Below are positions 52,596 to 60,639 of a DNA stretch of 64,000 nucleotides, piece by piece. This stretch comes from JBEKTW01 sp049515655 (GTDB lineage: Bacteria > Bacteroidota > Ignavibacteria > UBA10030 > SZUA-254). Under the pieces are notes generated by a model. The model had not been told where the DNA came from and searched no databases. It saw only the letters and a list, made by a program, of their open reading frames with translations. The stretch is from assembly GCA_049515655.1 (NCBI GenBank), contig JBEKTW010000001.1, positions 248,001-312,000 of the forward strand, given 5' to 3'. A program made the position numbers and the translations under genes. Numbering within the stretch: position 1 is the first letter of the stretch; every line of letters begins with the position of its first letter.

Positions 52596-52951
52596 AAGAG
52601 CTGTGTGAGCCGTATGGCGCAGTGCACGCAAGCAGATTGGACCTGACGCGAAGCGTCATCCTGACACCTGTCCTGAGCGAAGTCCGCCGGCTTCACTGCA
52701 CGTAACAGCTGTATCGTGAAGTGCAGAGGCGGACGAGGCGAAGGATGCTTTAAGTCGGGATGCATGGTTTGCCCGCTTAGTTTAGATGCTGACTAATCCC
52801 GTCCCGATTCTCATCGGGACGGGACAGCAAGACGGGAAGCCAATGGAGACTTTGGGAAAGAAGAATTTTGTTCGTATCATGCGAGGTGATTTTCAAGAAT
52901 CTTGATAATCAAACAACCTACTAATACCGAATACGCTGTGAAAGCATCCTT
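52596..52951. other. Gene-free spacer with strong hairpin
   Basis: No coding frame is supported. A perfect stem-loop CCCGTCCCGAT-tctc-ATCGGGACGGG lies at 52798-52823; the same TCCCGA/TCGGGA theme occurs in repeat A copy 1 (13801-13820). Shorter inversions are GACGCGAAGCGTC (about 52635) and CTGTCCTGAGCGAAGTC, a sequence also seen as TTCGCTCAGGACAG at about 63419. The hairpin may end the upstream transcript, but no T-run follows. Confidence 0.6.
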
Positions 52952-54058
52952 ATGAATATTCCTTTAGTCGATCTACAAGCCCAATATCGATCAATCAAGC
53001 CCGAGATAGACGCAGCAATTCAGAATGTCATTGATACATCTCAATTCGTTCTTGGGAAGGCCGTTCATGACTTTGAAGAAGCGTTCGCGAAGGCACACGG
53101 CGTAAAGCATTGTGTCGCCGTCGGCTCCGGCACAGACGCTCTCCATGTTGCCTTGTGGGCAGCCGGTGTAACGCCAGAACATGAGGTCATCACCGTTCCC
53201 TTCACATTCAGCGCTACAGTCGAAGCTATTATGTTGCTTGGTGGGAAGCCGGTTCTTGTGGACATTGACCCCAAAACATACACTATGGATCCGGCAAAAG
53301 TGGAACGGGCTATCACGCGGAAAACGAAGGCACTCTTGCCCGTGCATTTATACGGTCAGCCTGCCGCAATGGATGAGCTGGCAGAGATCGCGCGGAGGCG
53401 CAACCTATTGATTATCGAAGATGCTGCCCAGGCTCATCTCGCAAAATACAAGGGAAAGTACGTGGGCCAATTCGGAACGGCAGCCTGCTTCAGTTTTTAC
53501 CCGGGCAAGAATCTGGGGGCCTATGGCGAAGCAGGAGCCGTGATTACCGATGATGAAAACCTTGCCGCGAAGATGAGAAAACTCCGGGACCATGGACAGT
53601 CGGAAAAGTACAAGCATGAAATGTGGGGCCACAATTACCGCATGGATGGCTTCCAGGGTGCCGTCCTGGGTGTGAAACTAAAGTACCTCCCTCGATGGAC
53701 AGAGCGGCGGCGGCAGATCGCAAACCTGTACAGGAAACTCTTGAACGGCGTCGGTGACCTGGTATTGCCGTATGAGGCCCCGGGCGTGGAGCACGTCTAC
53801 CATCTGTTTTCCGTGAGAACCAAGAGACGGTCCGATTTGCAGAAGTATCTTGCCGGAAAGGGGGTCGCAACGGGACTTCATTACCCCATTCCATTGCACA
53901 TGCAGCCCGCCTATCTTCACCTTGGATATCGCAAGGGCGATTTCCCGGTCAGCGAAGCCGTTGCCGCCGATTGCCTGTCACTCCCGGTGTTTGCCGAGCT
54001 GACGGATGAGCAGGTCGGATTCGTTGCGGATTGTGTGAAGGAGTTCTACCGGCACTGA
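52952..54058 (+). CDS. DegT/DnrJ/EryC1/StrS aminotransferase, WbpE-like
   Basis: 368 residues; PLP Lys186 in SFYPGKNLGAYGEAGA, GSGTDALHVAL, VPFTFSATVEAI, EDAAQAHLAKYKGKYVG and the HLYGQPAAMDEL loop. This pattern fits WbpE/WlbC-type 3-aminotransferases that aminate UDP-3-keto-GlcNAcA with glutamate. Together with wbpA (31243), the Gfo/Idh gene (56355) and the LbH acetyltransferase (57368) it would give UDP-2,3-diacetamido-2,3-dideoxy-glucuronate. A second possibility, a PglE/DesV-type 4-aminotransferase, is less likely by context. It is followed by 828 bp of repeats. Confidence 0.83.
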   Translation: MNIPLVDLQAQYRSIKPEIDAAIQNVIDTSQFVLGKAVHDFEEAFAKAHGVKHCVAVGSGTDALHVALWAAGVTPEHEVITVPFTFSATVEAIMLLGGKPVLVDIDPKTYTMDPAKVERAITRKTKALLPVHLYGQPAAMDELAEIARRRNLLIIEDAAQAHLAKYKGKYVGQFGTAACFSFYPGKNLGAYGEAGAVITDDENLAAKMRKLRDHGQSEKYKHEMWGHNYRMDGFQGAVLGVKLKYLPRWTERRRQIANLYRKLLNGVGDLVLPYEAPGVEHVYHLFSVRTKRRSDLQKYLAGKGVATGLHYPIPLHMQPAYLHLGYRKGDFPVSEAVAADCLSLPVFAELTDEQVGFVADCVKEFYRH

Positions 54059-54083
54059 CGCTCCCCCTCGCCGCCTTCCAAAG

Positions 54084-54214
54084 CTGAACCTTCGTAAGGT
54101 TTTCTTGAATGAAAGGTAACCTTCAACCCTGAATGTACTGAGCAGAAGGTTACCTTTTTCTTGACCTTGCGAAGGTTTACTCTGCATGGTTGCCATCACC
54201 GCTCCCGACCGCGT
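54084..54214. repeat. Dispersed repeat B, copy 1
   Basis: 131 bp that recurs at 54333-54463 with one difference (CTTCAACCCTG versus CTTCAGCCCTG). It contains an outer arm pair (AACCTTCG with CGAAGGTT) and an inner 13-bp stem AAAGGTAACCTTC with GAAGGTTACCTTT around a loop that includes TGTACTGAGCAG, a motif also present in repeat A. It ends in GCTCCCGACCGCGT, which also begins repeat A copy 3. Confidence 0.85.
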
Positions 54215-54222
54215 ACGACGTA

Positions 54223-54324
54223 CGAACTCACGCTGTAGTCCCTCTCTGAAATTAGAGAGGGACGTTGACCGCGGAAGCGCTTCCCCTTCTCTACTTGTAG
54301 AGAAGGGGGCAGGGGATGAGTTCG
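54223..54324. repeat. Dispersed repeat C, copy 1
   Basis: 102 bp, matched by 58067-58168. The outer stem CGAACTCA (54223-54230) with TGAGTTCG (54317-54324) encloses two hairpins: GTCCCTCTCT with AGAGAGGGAC (54238-54263) and CCCCTTCTCTAC with GTAGAGAAGGGG (54283-54308). Confidence 0.85.
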
Positions 54325-54332
54325 GCGTGGAC

Positions 54333-54463
54333 CTGAACCTTCGTAAGGTTTTCTTGAATGAAAGGTAACCTTCAGCCCTGAATGTACTGAGCAGAAGGTT
54401 ACCTTTTTCTTGACCTTGCGAAGGTTTACTCTGCATGGTTGCCATCACCGCTCCCGACCGCGT
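54333..54463. repeat. Dispersed repeat B, copy 2
   Basis: Direct repeat of 54084-54214, 249 bp downstream, 130 of 131 bases identical by eye. It runs straight into repeat A copy 3, sharing GCTCCCGACCGCGT. The near-identity of the two copies indicates a recent duplication or gene conversion. Confidence 0.85.
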
Positions 54464-54590
54464 CTTGTACCCGCCGAAGTGTTTTGCACGTAGGCGGGCA
54501 CGCGGTCGGAACCCAGCCTGCCAGCTCAGTACATTTCAGCGAGGACCCTGAACTAAAGCTTTTCAGGGCAGGCGCTGAAATGAGCTTTGA
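54450..54590 (-). repeat. Dispersed repeat A, copy 3 (inverted)
   Basis: Reverse complement of 13669-13892 with an internal deletion of about 50 bp. The shared parts include GCGGGTACAAGACGCGGTC, GTGCAAAACACTTCGGCGGG and the palindrome CATTTCAGCG...CGCTGAAATG with the inner CCCTGAA and TTCAGGG arms. The remaining spacer to 54886 holds an A+T-rich stretch (54770-54830) with TTGACT (54776) and TATATT (54807) that could be promoter parts for the gene at 54887. No coding frame is supported in 54059-54886. Confidence 0.8.
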
Positions 54591-54886
54591 GGGAGGGAAC
54601 GCTGAATTGAGAGTGGGAGAAGGGCGCACGGGCTGCAACGAGCCCGGGTGGCGGGCTCGCGGCATTCTGTAAACGACGGCATATTAGCCCCCGCTTCAAG
54701 TACGTCGCCAAATCATGCCTGTTTTTCGCATGAATTCGCCCGTCTCGGAATGTGATGGCCATTACGGCAGTTGTATTGACTTTTTGTATAATTCTATTAG
54801 ATTGAGTATATTTAACGAGCGTCTTACCCCTTCGGGAAGTCGTCTCATTGGGAACTATTCAGCATTTAAATTTGTAACAGGAGATA

Positions 54887-56332
54887 ATGAAATTTCCGGC
54901 GTATAAATATGTACTTGGGTTTCTCGACTGGGTGACCATCAATGTCGCCTTCATTGTCGCCGTGAAAGTGCACGCGGATTCCTCAAGCCCGGCTTTTTAC
55001 TCTACTCCTCCTTTTGTTGCCCCGGAGTTCCTGGTGTTTATGCTCATTGCCGGAGCGGCGCTGGCCATGTTCCAATACAATAACCTGTATAAGATCAACG
55101 TCATCCTCTCCGTTGCCGACCATCTTGTCCGGCTGACGAAGTCCATCCTGTACCTTGTATTCGTTCTTGCAATTCTCTCATTTTTCATCAGGTCGCCTCT
55201 GATCATCGACAGCAGGCTTGTTGTCATGTACTTCTCGGTCATTTGCATGTCTTGCCTCATCGTGATGCGCCTGATCGTTTTCCGCTATGGGTTGAAGTTT
55301 CTCGTGCATTACAATCTCTACCAAAGGAACGGCGTGATCATCGGAGCAGGGAGAATCGGACGTCTCGTGGCCGCGCACCTATCTTTCGACAACCCCTACG
55401 GGGTCCGTATTCTTGGTTTCCTCGATGACTCATTCGAGGTCGGGACTCCCGTTTTTCAGGGTCTGAAAGTCAGGGGAAAGACCGACGATATCGGGAATCT
55501 GTCGAGCGAGTATGCTCTTGACGAGATTTTTGTTTGCGTCGATCAGGCCACGGCGGAGGAGCTGCTTGACATACTGGAGAAGTGTCAGCGGACAGAAGCT
55601 CACGTCAAGATCGTCTCTCCGCTGTACGACATTATCCCGACGTTCAGGTTTACCGAGCGTTACGGTGAATTGCCGGTGGTCGGCTTGGCCCAAACCACGC
55701 CGGGGGCCGTCCAGGAGTTCTACAAAAAACTCTTTGACACTGTCCTGGCCGCTGTCGGTTTGGTGATTCTGTCGCCCGTCTTCTTTCTTGTAGGGATCGC
55801 GATCAAGCTTGATTCGGCGGGCCCGGTTTTCTACCGGCAAGTCCGAATAGGGAAAAATGGAAGGCCGTTCATTTTTTACAAGTTTCGGTCAATGGTCATC
55901 GGGAGTGATGATGACGATAATTCCCGCAGGGAGAAGGTCGCACAATTTATCCGGAGCAGGGAATCGCCGAGCGGTGGTTCGACGAAAATCGTGGACATAT
56001 CGAAAATAACGCGCTTGGGTCGATTCATTCGGAAAACGAGCATAGATGAGCTGCCGCAGCTTTTCAACGTCATCAAAGGCGATATGAGCCTCGTTGGCCC
56101 ACGCCCGTGTTTGCCCTATGAGTGGGAACATTATGAAGAATGGCACAAGAAACGATTAAGCGTCATGCCGGGATGCACCGGTGTCTGGCAGGTCAGCGGA
56201 CGCAGTGCCGTGGGATTCAACGATATGGTTATCCTGGATTTCTACTACATACAGAATTCCTCTTTGTTCCTGGATATTCAGTTGATCCTGAAAACCATCC
56301 CCGTGATGGTCTTCGGAAGGGGAGCGCATTGA
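54887..56332 (+). CDS. Undecaprenyl-phosphate sugar phosphotransferase (WbaP/WcaJ-like)
   Basis: 481 residues. About four N-terminal membrane helices are followed by a Rossmann-like CoA-binding segment (GVIIGAGRIGRLVAAHL, about 150-165) and, from about residue 284, the bacterial sugar transferase domain. That domain has a membrane helix (VLAAVGLVILSPVFFLVGIAI), GPVFYRQVRIGKNGRPFIFYKFRSM, TSIDELPQLFNVIKGDMSLVGPRP and PGCTGVWQVSGRS, all family signatures. It starts repeat-unit synthesis by moving a sugar-1-phosphate (commonly glucose or galactose) to undecaprenyl phosphate at the inner membrane. The first sugar cannot be fixed from sequence. Confidence 0.92.
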   Translation: MKFPAYKYVLGFLDWVTINVAFIVAVKVHADSSSPAFYSTPPFVAPEFLVFMLIAGAALAMFQYNNLYKINVILSVADHLVRLTKSILYLVFVLAILSFFIRSPLIIDSRLVVMYFSVICMSCLIVMRLIVFRYGLKFLVHYNLYQRNGVIIGAGRIGRLVAAHLSFDNPYGVRILGFLDDSFEVGTPVFQGLKVRGKTDDIGNLSSEYALDEIFVCVDQATAEELLDILEKCQRTEAHVKIVSPLYDIIPTFRFTERYGELPVVGLAQTTPGAVQEFYKKLFDTVLAAVGLVILSPVFFLVGIAIKLDSAGPVFYRQVRIGKNGRPFIFYKFRSMVIGSDDDDNSRREKVAQFIRSRESPSGGSTKIVDISKITRLGRFIRKTSIDELPQLFNVIKGDMSLVGPRPCLPYEWEHYEEWHKKRLSVMPGCTGVWQVSGRSAVGFNDMVILDFYYIQNSSLFLDIQLILKTIPVMVFGRGAH

Positions 56333-56354
56333 TTCGCACTAAACAAGAGCACGT

Positions 56355-57353
56355 ATGAAAGTCGCAATTGTAGGATTTGGATACTGGGGTCCCAATCTCG
56401 TTCGTAACTTCGCGGCCACGGAGGGAGTGACCGATGTTCACTGCTTTGAGCTGAACCCGGTGAGGCGCAAGCTCATTGCACGACGCTTTCCCGCCGTGAA
56501 AATCCATGACTCCTTTGAGGACGTCATTGCGTCGGATGTAGATGCCGTTGTTCTTGCAACTCCGGTCTCGACGCATTTTGCGTTGGGCAAGCGGGCGCTC
56601 GAGCACGATAAACATCTTCTCATCGAAAAGCCAATGGCGGCGAGCGTCGCCGAGTGCGAAGAGCTTGTGAACCTCGCGGCAAAACGTAAGCTAACGCTCA
56701 TGGTCGACCACACGTTCGTCTTTACGGGTGCCGTCCGAAAGATCGAGGAAATCGTCCGGAAAGACCTCGTCGGAGATGTGTACTATTTTGATTCCGTGCG
56801 TGTCAACCTGGGGCTGTTTCAGCATGACGTCAATGTCCTGTGGGATCTGGCCCCGCACGACCTCGCGATCATGGATTTCATCCTCCGGCGCAAACCCACC
56901 GCCGTTTCCGCCGTCGGCGTCCATCACATCAACGGCATTGAAGACGTCGTATACGTGGCGGTACATTTCGATTCCCAGCTCATTGCCCACTTCCACGTGA
57001 ACTGGCTGGCCCCGGTGAAGATTCGCCGGATTCTCATCGGTGGAAGCAAACAGATGGTCGTCTATGACGACATGGAACCCAGCGAGAAGGTGAGAGTGTA
57101 CGACAAAGGTGTGGAAGTCGATACACAGGAAGGCATTTATTCTACGCTGGTGCAGTATCGCACGGGAGACATGTATGCGCCTAAACTCGACAGCACGGAG
57201 GCCTTGAGTCTGATGGCCGATGAATTTGTGAAGGCGATTGAAATGAAGCGCCCGCCTATTACGGATGGAGAGGTGGGATTGAGTGTGGTGCGCGTTCTCG
57301 AAGCCGCCGACTTCTCGCTCAAAAATGGGGGGAAGGTCGTCAAGCTTTCGTGA
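56355..57353 (+). CDS. Gfo/Idh/MocA-family oxidoreductase, sugar 3-dehydrogenase-like
   Basis: 332 residues. An N-terminal NAD fold with GFGYWGPNLVRNF (residues 7-19) and EKPMAAS gives the cofactor and substrate loop; DHTFVFTGAV begins the C-terminal domain, and ISSTLVQYRTGDMY-like segments follow. In its neighbourhood (WbpE-like transaminase upstream, WbpD-like acetyltransferase 14 bp downstream) it fits the WbpB/WlbA step, UDP-GlcNAcA 3-oxidation, although the GYWGPNL subgroup differs from classical WbpB as I remember it. It follows the initiating transferase gene by 22 bp. Confidence 0.75.
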   Translation: MKVAIVGFGYWGPNLVRNFAATEGVTDVHCFELNPVRRKLIARRFPAVKIHDSFEDVIASDVDAVVLATPVSTHFALGKRALEHDKHLLIEKPMAASVAECEELVNLAAKRKLTLMVDHTFVFTGAVRKIEEIVRKDLVGDVYYFDSVRVNLGLFQHDVNVLWDLAPHDLAIMDFILRRKPTAVSAVGVHHINGIEDVVYVAVHFDSQLIAHFHVNWLAPVKIRRILIGGSKQMVVYDDMEPSEKVRVYDKGVEVDTQEGIYSTLVQYRTGDMYAPKLDSTEALSLMADEFVKAIEMKRPPITDGEVGLSVVRVLEAADFSLKNGGKVVKLS

Positions 57354-57367
57354 GATTGCCCGCCTGA

Positions 57368-57847
57368 ATGAGCATGGCTGAGCTAAAGAAGATTACCCCC
57401 GATGTCAAGCTGGGGAAGAACGTTAAGATTTTTGATTTTGTCAATCTCTATGGATGCGAAATTGGCGATGACTCAAAAATCGGGACGTTTGTTGAGATAC
57501 AGAAAGGCGCAAAGATCGGCCGCAACGTAAAGATTTCCACTCACACCTTTATCTGCGAAGGCGTGACCATTGAAGACGAAGTTTTCATCGGCCACAACGT
57601 CTCCTTCATTAACGACAAGTATCCCCGCTCCACCAACGAAGATGGCTCCGTCCAAAGCGAGAAGGATTGGAAAGTCGTCCCAACGGTCGTCAAGCGACGC
57701 GCATCGATTGGAACCAGCACAACTATTTTGTGCGGCGTTACAATCGGTGAAGAGGCCGTCGTAGGTGCAGGGAGTGTTGTCACAAAGGATGTTCCTCCCC
57801 GTACGGTCGTCGCCGGCAATCCTGCCCGCGTGATCCGCTCACTGTAA
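57368..57847 (+). CDS. Left-handed beta-helix N-acetyltransferase, WbpD-like
   Basis: 159 residues, mostly hexapeptide repeats: VKLGKNVKIFDFVNLYG, CEIGDDSKIGTFVEIQKGAKIGRNV (two parts) and ITIGEEAVVGAGSVV-like coils. A GHNVSFINDKYPRS loop gives the active-site His and Asn region of sugar acetyltransferases. WbpD/WlbB enzymes acetylate UDP-GlcNAc3NA to UDP-GlcNAc3NAcA. It ends the sugar-acid trio and is followed by a strong terminator. About 5 of its 15 coils carry standard [LIV]G.... repeats; other acyl donors (butyryl, formyl) cannot be excluded. Confidence 0.82.
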   Translation: MSMAELKKITPDVKLGKNVKIFDFVNLYGCEIGDDSKIGTFVEIQKGAKIGRNVKISTHTFICEGVTIEDEVFIGHNVSFINDKYPRSTNEDGSVQSEKDWKVVPTVVKRRASIGTSTTILCGVTIGEEAVVGAGSVVTKDVPPRTVVAGNPARVIRSL

Positions 57848-57873
57848 GATCTCCAACATTTTTCGGTTCCATC

Positions 57874-57905
57874 GAAGGTGAAGATGATTATCTTCACCTT
57901 CTTTC
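57874..57905 (+). terminator. Rho-independent terminator after the WbpD-like gene
   Basis: A perfect 12-bp stem GAAGGTGAAGAT (57874-57885) with ATCTTCACCTTC (57890-57901), loop GATT, then a short TTT. It stands 27 bp past the stop codon. Confidence 0.65.
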
Positions 57906-57971
57906 GAATCTTCCCCTTCACTCTGCGTCCTCCGGCCCCGTCGGACTAATCTGGGAGGGAGTTTCACCCGA

Positions 57972-58064
57972 GACCTTCGCAAGGTTTTCCTGGATGAAAG
58001 GTAACCTTCAGCCCTGAATTTGCCGAGCAGAAGGTTACCTTTTGCTCGACCTTGCGAAGGTTTA
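57972..58064. repeat. Dispersed repeat B, copy 3
   Basis: Diverged copy of the repeat at 54084: ACCTTCGCAAGGTTTTC, AAAGGTAACCTTC, CCCTGAAT, GCCGAGCAGAAGGTTACC and CCTTGCGAAGG are kept. The compensated stem (GGTAACCTTC with GAAGGTTACC) is intact. It is directly followed by repeat C copy 2, as copy 1 is followed by C copy 1. Confidence 0.85.
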
Positions 58065-58066
58065 GC

Positions 58067-58168
58067 ACTCACCCTGTAGTCCCTCTCTAAAATTAGAGAG
58101 GGACGTTGGCCGTGGAAGCGCTTCCCCTTCTCTACTGGTAGAGAAGGGGATCAGAGGGGATGAGTTCG
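58067..58168. repeat. Dispersed repeat C, copy 2
   Basis: Same 102-bp length as copy 1 at 54223, with the hairpins GTCCCTCTCT and AGAGAGGGAC, and CCCCTTCTCTAC and GTAGAGAAGGGG. The left outer arm has decayed to ACTCA while the right arm TGAGTTCG remains. The rest of 58169-58358 is gene-free; the final stretch before the ATG at 58359 is A+T-rich. Confidence 0.85.
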
Positions 58169-58358
58169 GATTGGACGGGGCAGCCGAACTGAGCATTGCC
58201 CCGGGCGCTCCCAAATGGAATTTGAGCACGGGAAAGGTGCATGGACTGCCACGAGCTCTGGTGGCGAGTGTACCTGAACGGATTGTTTTTCACGCAAAAA
58301 AAACCTATACTATTGCTTTCGCTGCTTAACAAATTCGGAAATCAAGTAATCTCGAGCC

Positions 58359-59678
58359 ATGAAAATAAGCGTCATTGGAACAGGATATGTCGGACTGGTG
58401 GCGGGTACGTGCTTCGCCGAAAGCGGCAGCGACGTCATCTGCGTCGACATCGATGAAAAGAAAATCCGCCGCCTACGGAAGGGTCAATCACCAATCTATG
58501 AACCCGGGCTCGATGAGTTGCTGAAGAAAAATATCGCAGAAAAACGCCTAACCTTTACCACCGATCTCGAGCATGCGGTGAAGCACACCGATGTGATCTT
58601 CCTTGCGCTGCCCACACCGCAATCGGAAGATGGTTCCGCGGATTTGCAGCATGTTCTCGACGCGGCGAAGCAAATCGGAAAGTGCATGAATGGCTACAAA
58701 GTCATCGTGGACAAAAGCACGGTGCCGGTGGGAACTGCCGACCGGGTACGGGAAATCATTCGCCGTCAAACGGACGCCGAATTCGACGTTGTCTCCAACC
58801 CGGAGTTTCTTAAAGAAGGTAATGCTGTCAATGATTTCTTGAAGCCCGACAGGGTGGTCGTGGGCTCGGCAAACACTCGCGCTACCGAAATCATGCAGGA
58901 CCTCTACGCACCGTTCGTCCGGACTGGCAATCCCATCATCATCATGGATGTTCGAAGCGCCGAGGTTGCGAAGTACGCAGCCAATGCGTTTCTTGCGACC
59001 AAGATTTCCTTCATGAATGAAATCGCTAATCTGTGTGAACGGGTGGGAGCGGATATCGACATGGTCCGAAAAGCCGTAGGTGCAGATCCACGTATCGGAC
59101 AGCAGTTCCTGTTTGCCGGAGTCGGGTACGGAGGAGCGTGTTTCCCAAAGGATGTCGCGGCGCTCGCAAAAACTTCGAAGGAGCACAACTACGATTTCGA
59201 GATCCTGGGTTCCGTACAGAATGTCAATAAACGCCAGCGCAAGCTCTTCGTGGATAGGATCGTCAGGTATTTTGAGGGGAAACTCAAAGGCAGGACGATT
59301 GCCGTCTGGGGTCTTTCGTTCAAACCGAAGACAGATGACATGCGCCAGGCTCCTTCAATCACAATCATCACCGAGCTTTTGAAACACGGCGCCATTGTCC
59401 ATGCCCATGACCCCGTTGCTCTCGACGAGGCAAAGAAACATTTCGGTAAGAAGGTGAAGTATTTCAAGAATAATTACGATGCACTTCGCGCTGCGCACGC
59501 CCTGGTCGTCGTGACCGAATGGAGCGAGTTTCGCCGGCCGGATTTCGAACGCATGAAGTCCCTTATGCGCAAGCACGTGATCTTCGACGGGCGCAACATC
59601 TTTGATCCGAGAATTCTCGCGGAAAAAGGATTCACATACTTCAGTATCGGCAGAGGGCCCGTCAATGGCGATAAATGA
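58359..59678 (+). CDS. ugd: UDP-glucose 6-dehydrogenase
   Basis: 439 residues, 2-domain UGDH. The NAD loop is GTGYVG (7-12). DKSTVPVGT and VSNPEFLKEGNAVNDFLKPD carry the substrate-side residues, and the catalytic Cys261 is in GYGGACFPKD. It turns UDP-glucose into UDP-glucuronate with 2 NAD. Its last codons overlap the next gene (uxs) by 14 bp, so the pair converts UDP-Glc to UDP-GlcA to UDP-Xyl. It is distinct from the wbpA-type gene at 31243, which has the HexNAc-type GHCIPIDPF motif instead. Confidence 0.95.
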   Translation: MKISVIGTGYVGLVAGTCFAESGSDVICVDIDEKKIRRLRKGQSPIYEPGLDELLKKNIAEKRLTFTTDLEHAVKHTDVIFLALPTPQSEDGSADLQHVLDAAKQIGKCMNGYKVIVDKSTVPVGTADRVREIIRRQTDAEFDVVSNPEFLKEGNAVNDFLKPDRVVVGSANTRATEIMQDLYAPFVRTGNPIIIMDVRSAEVAKYAANAFLATKISFMNEIANLCERVGADIDMVRKAVGADPRIGQQFLFAGVGYGGACFPKDVAALAKTSKEHNYDFEILGSVQNVNKRQRKLFVDRIVRYFEGKLKGRTIAVWGLSFKPKTDDMRQAPSITIITELLKHGAIVHAHDPVALDEAKKHFGKKVKYFKNNYDALRAAHALVVVTEWSEFRRPDFERMKSLMRKHVIFDGRNIFDPRILAEKGFTYFSIGRGPVNGDK

Positions 59679-60630
59679 AACAGTGAGCGTTGTCACGGGA
59701 GGGGCGGGTTTTCTCGGCTCCCACCTCTGCGACCGGCTGCTCGCTGAAGGCCACCGCGTTATCTGTATCGATAACCTCGTCACGGGAGATACTGCCAATA
59801 TTGCCCATCTCCTTGGCAACGAGCGTTTCCGCTTTGTTCGCCATGATATTACAGAATATATTTTTATCGAAGGTCAGGTTAAAAACATCCTTCATTTTGC
59901 GTCTCCGGCAAGTCCGATCGATTATCTCAAGCTCCCGATTCAGACCCTGAAGGTGGGCTCACTCGGAACCCATAAGGCGCTCGGGCTGGCAAAAGCTAAG
60001 GGAGCCCGGTTCTTGCTCGCATCCACGTCCGAAGTCTATGGCGACCCCCTTCTGCACCCGCAGCCGGAATCGTACTGGGGCAACGTCAATCCCATCGGGT
60101 ATCGCGGCGTCTACGACGAGGCGAAGCGGTTCGCGGAAGCGATGACGATGGCGTATCACCGGTATCATGCCGTCGACACACGCATCGCCCGGATTTTCAA
60201 TACGTACGGACCTCGCATGCGCGTCGACGATGGTAGAGCCATACCCGCGTTCATGTCGCAGGCGTTGAGAGGGGAGCCGGTGACCGTATTCGGCCAAGGA
60301 ACTCAGACGCGCAGCGTGTGCTATGTCGACGACCTGATTGAAGGAATCTACCGGCTGTTGAACTCATCGGTGACTGAGCCGGTCAATATCGGAAACCCCG
60401 ATGAGCTGCCGATCATCCGCCTTGCTGAAGAGATCGTCAGTTTGGCGGGAAGCAAGAGCCCGATCGTTCACACGGAATTACCAGAAGACGATCCGAAGGT
60501 GAGGCAGCCGGATATCACCGCGGCACGTCGGCACCTTGGATGGGAGCCGGTGACCACGAGGAGCGAAGGGTTGAGAAAGACGCTCGAGTACTTTCGGCAG
60601 AAAATTCTGATTCTGGAGTCCGCGAAATAA
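59665..60630 (+). CDS. UDP-glucuronate decarboxylase (UDP-xylose synthase)
   Basis: 321 residues from the ATG at 59665 inside the ugd gene; upstream extensions have no family homology. Extended SDR fold: GGAGFLGSHLCDRL (NAD), DNLVTG, HFASPASPIDY, TSEVYGDP with the catalytic Ser/Thr, and Tyr150/Lys154 in GVYDEAKR. The PxxYxK context NPIGYRGVYDEAKR and the ASPASP loop are hallmarks of UXS enzymes as against UDP-Glc epimerases. Product UDP-xylose (possibly UDP-apiose or 4-keto-pentose in variants). Coupled to ugd. Confidence 0.9.
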   Translation: MAINETVSVVTGGAGFLGSHLCDRLLAEGHRVICIDNLVTGDTANIAHLLGNERFRFVRHDITEYIFIEGQVKNILHFASPASPIDYLKLPIQTLKVGSLGTHKALGLAKAKGARFLLASTSEVYGDPLLHPQPESYWGNVNPIGYRGVYDEAKRFAEAMTMAYHRYHAVDTRIARIFNTYGPRMRVDDGRAIPAFMSQALRGEPVTVFGQGTQTRSVCYVDDLIEGIYRLLNSSVTEPVNIGNPDELPIIRLAEEIVSLAGSKSPIVHTELPEDDPKVRQPDITAARRHLGWEPVTTRSEGLRKTLEYFRQKILILESAK

Positions 60631-60639
60631 TTCTCTGGA

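Noticed and set aside
54715..54906. 63-codon frame ahead of the initiating transferase
   Set aside because: It runs through the A+T-rich promoter-like stretch and into the start of the transferase gene; no motif.
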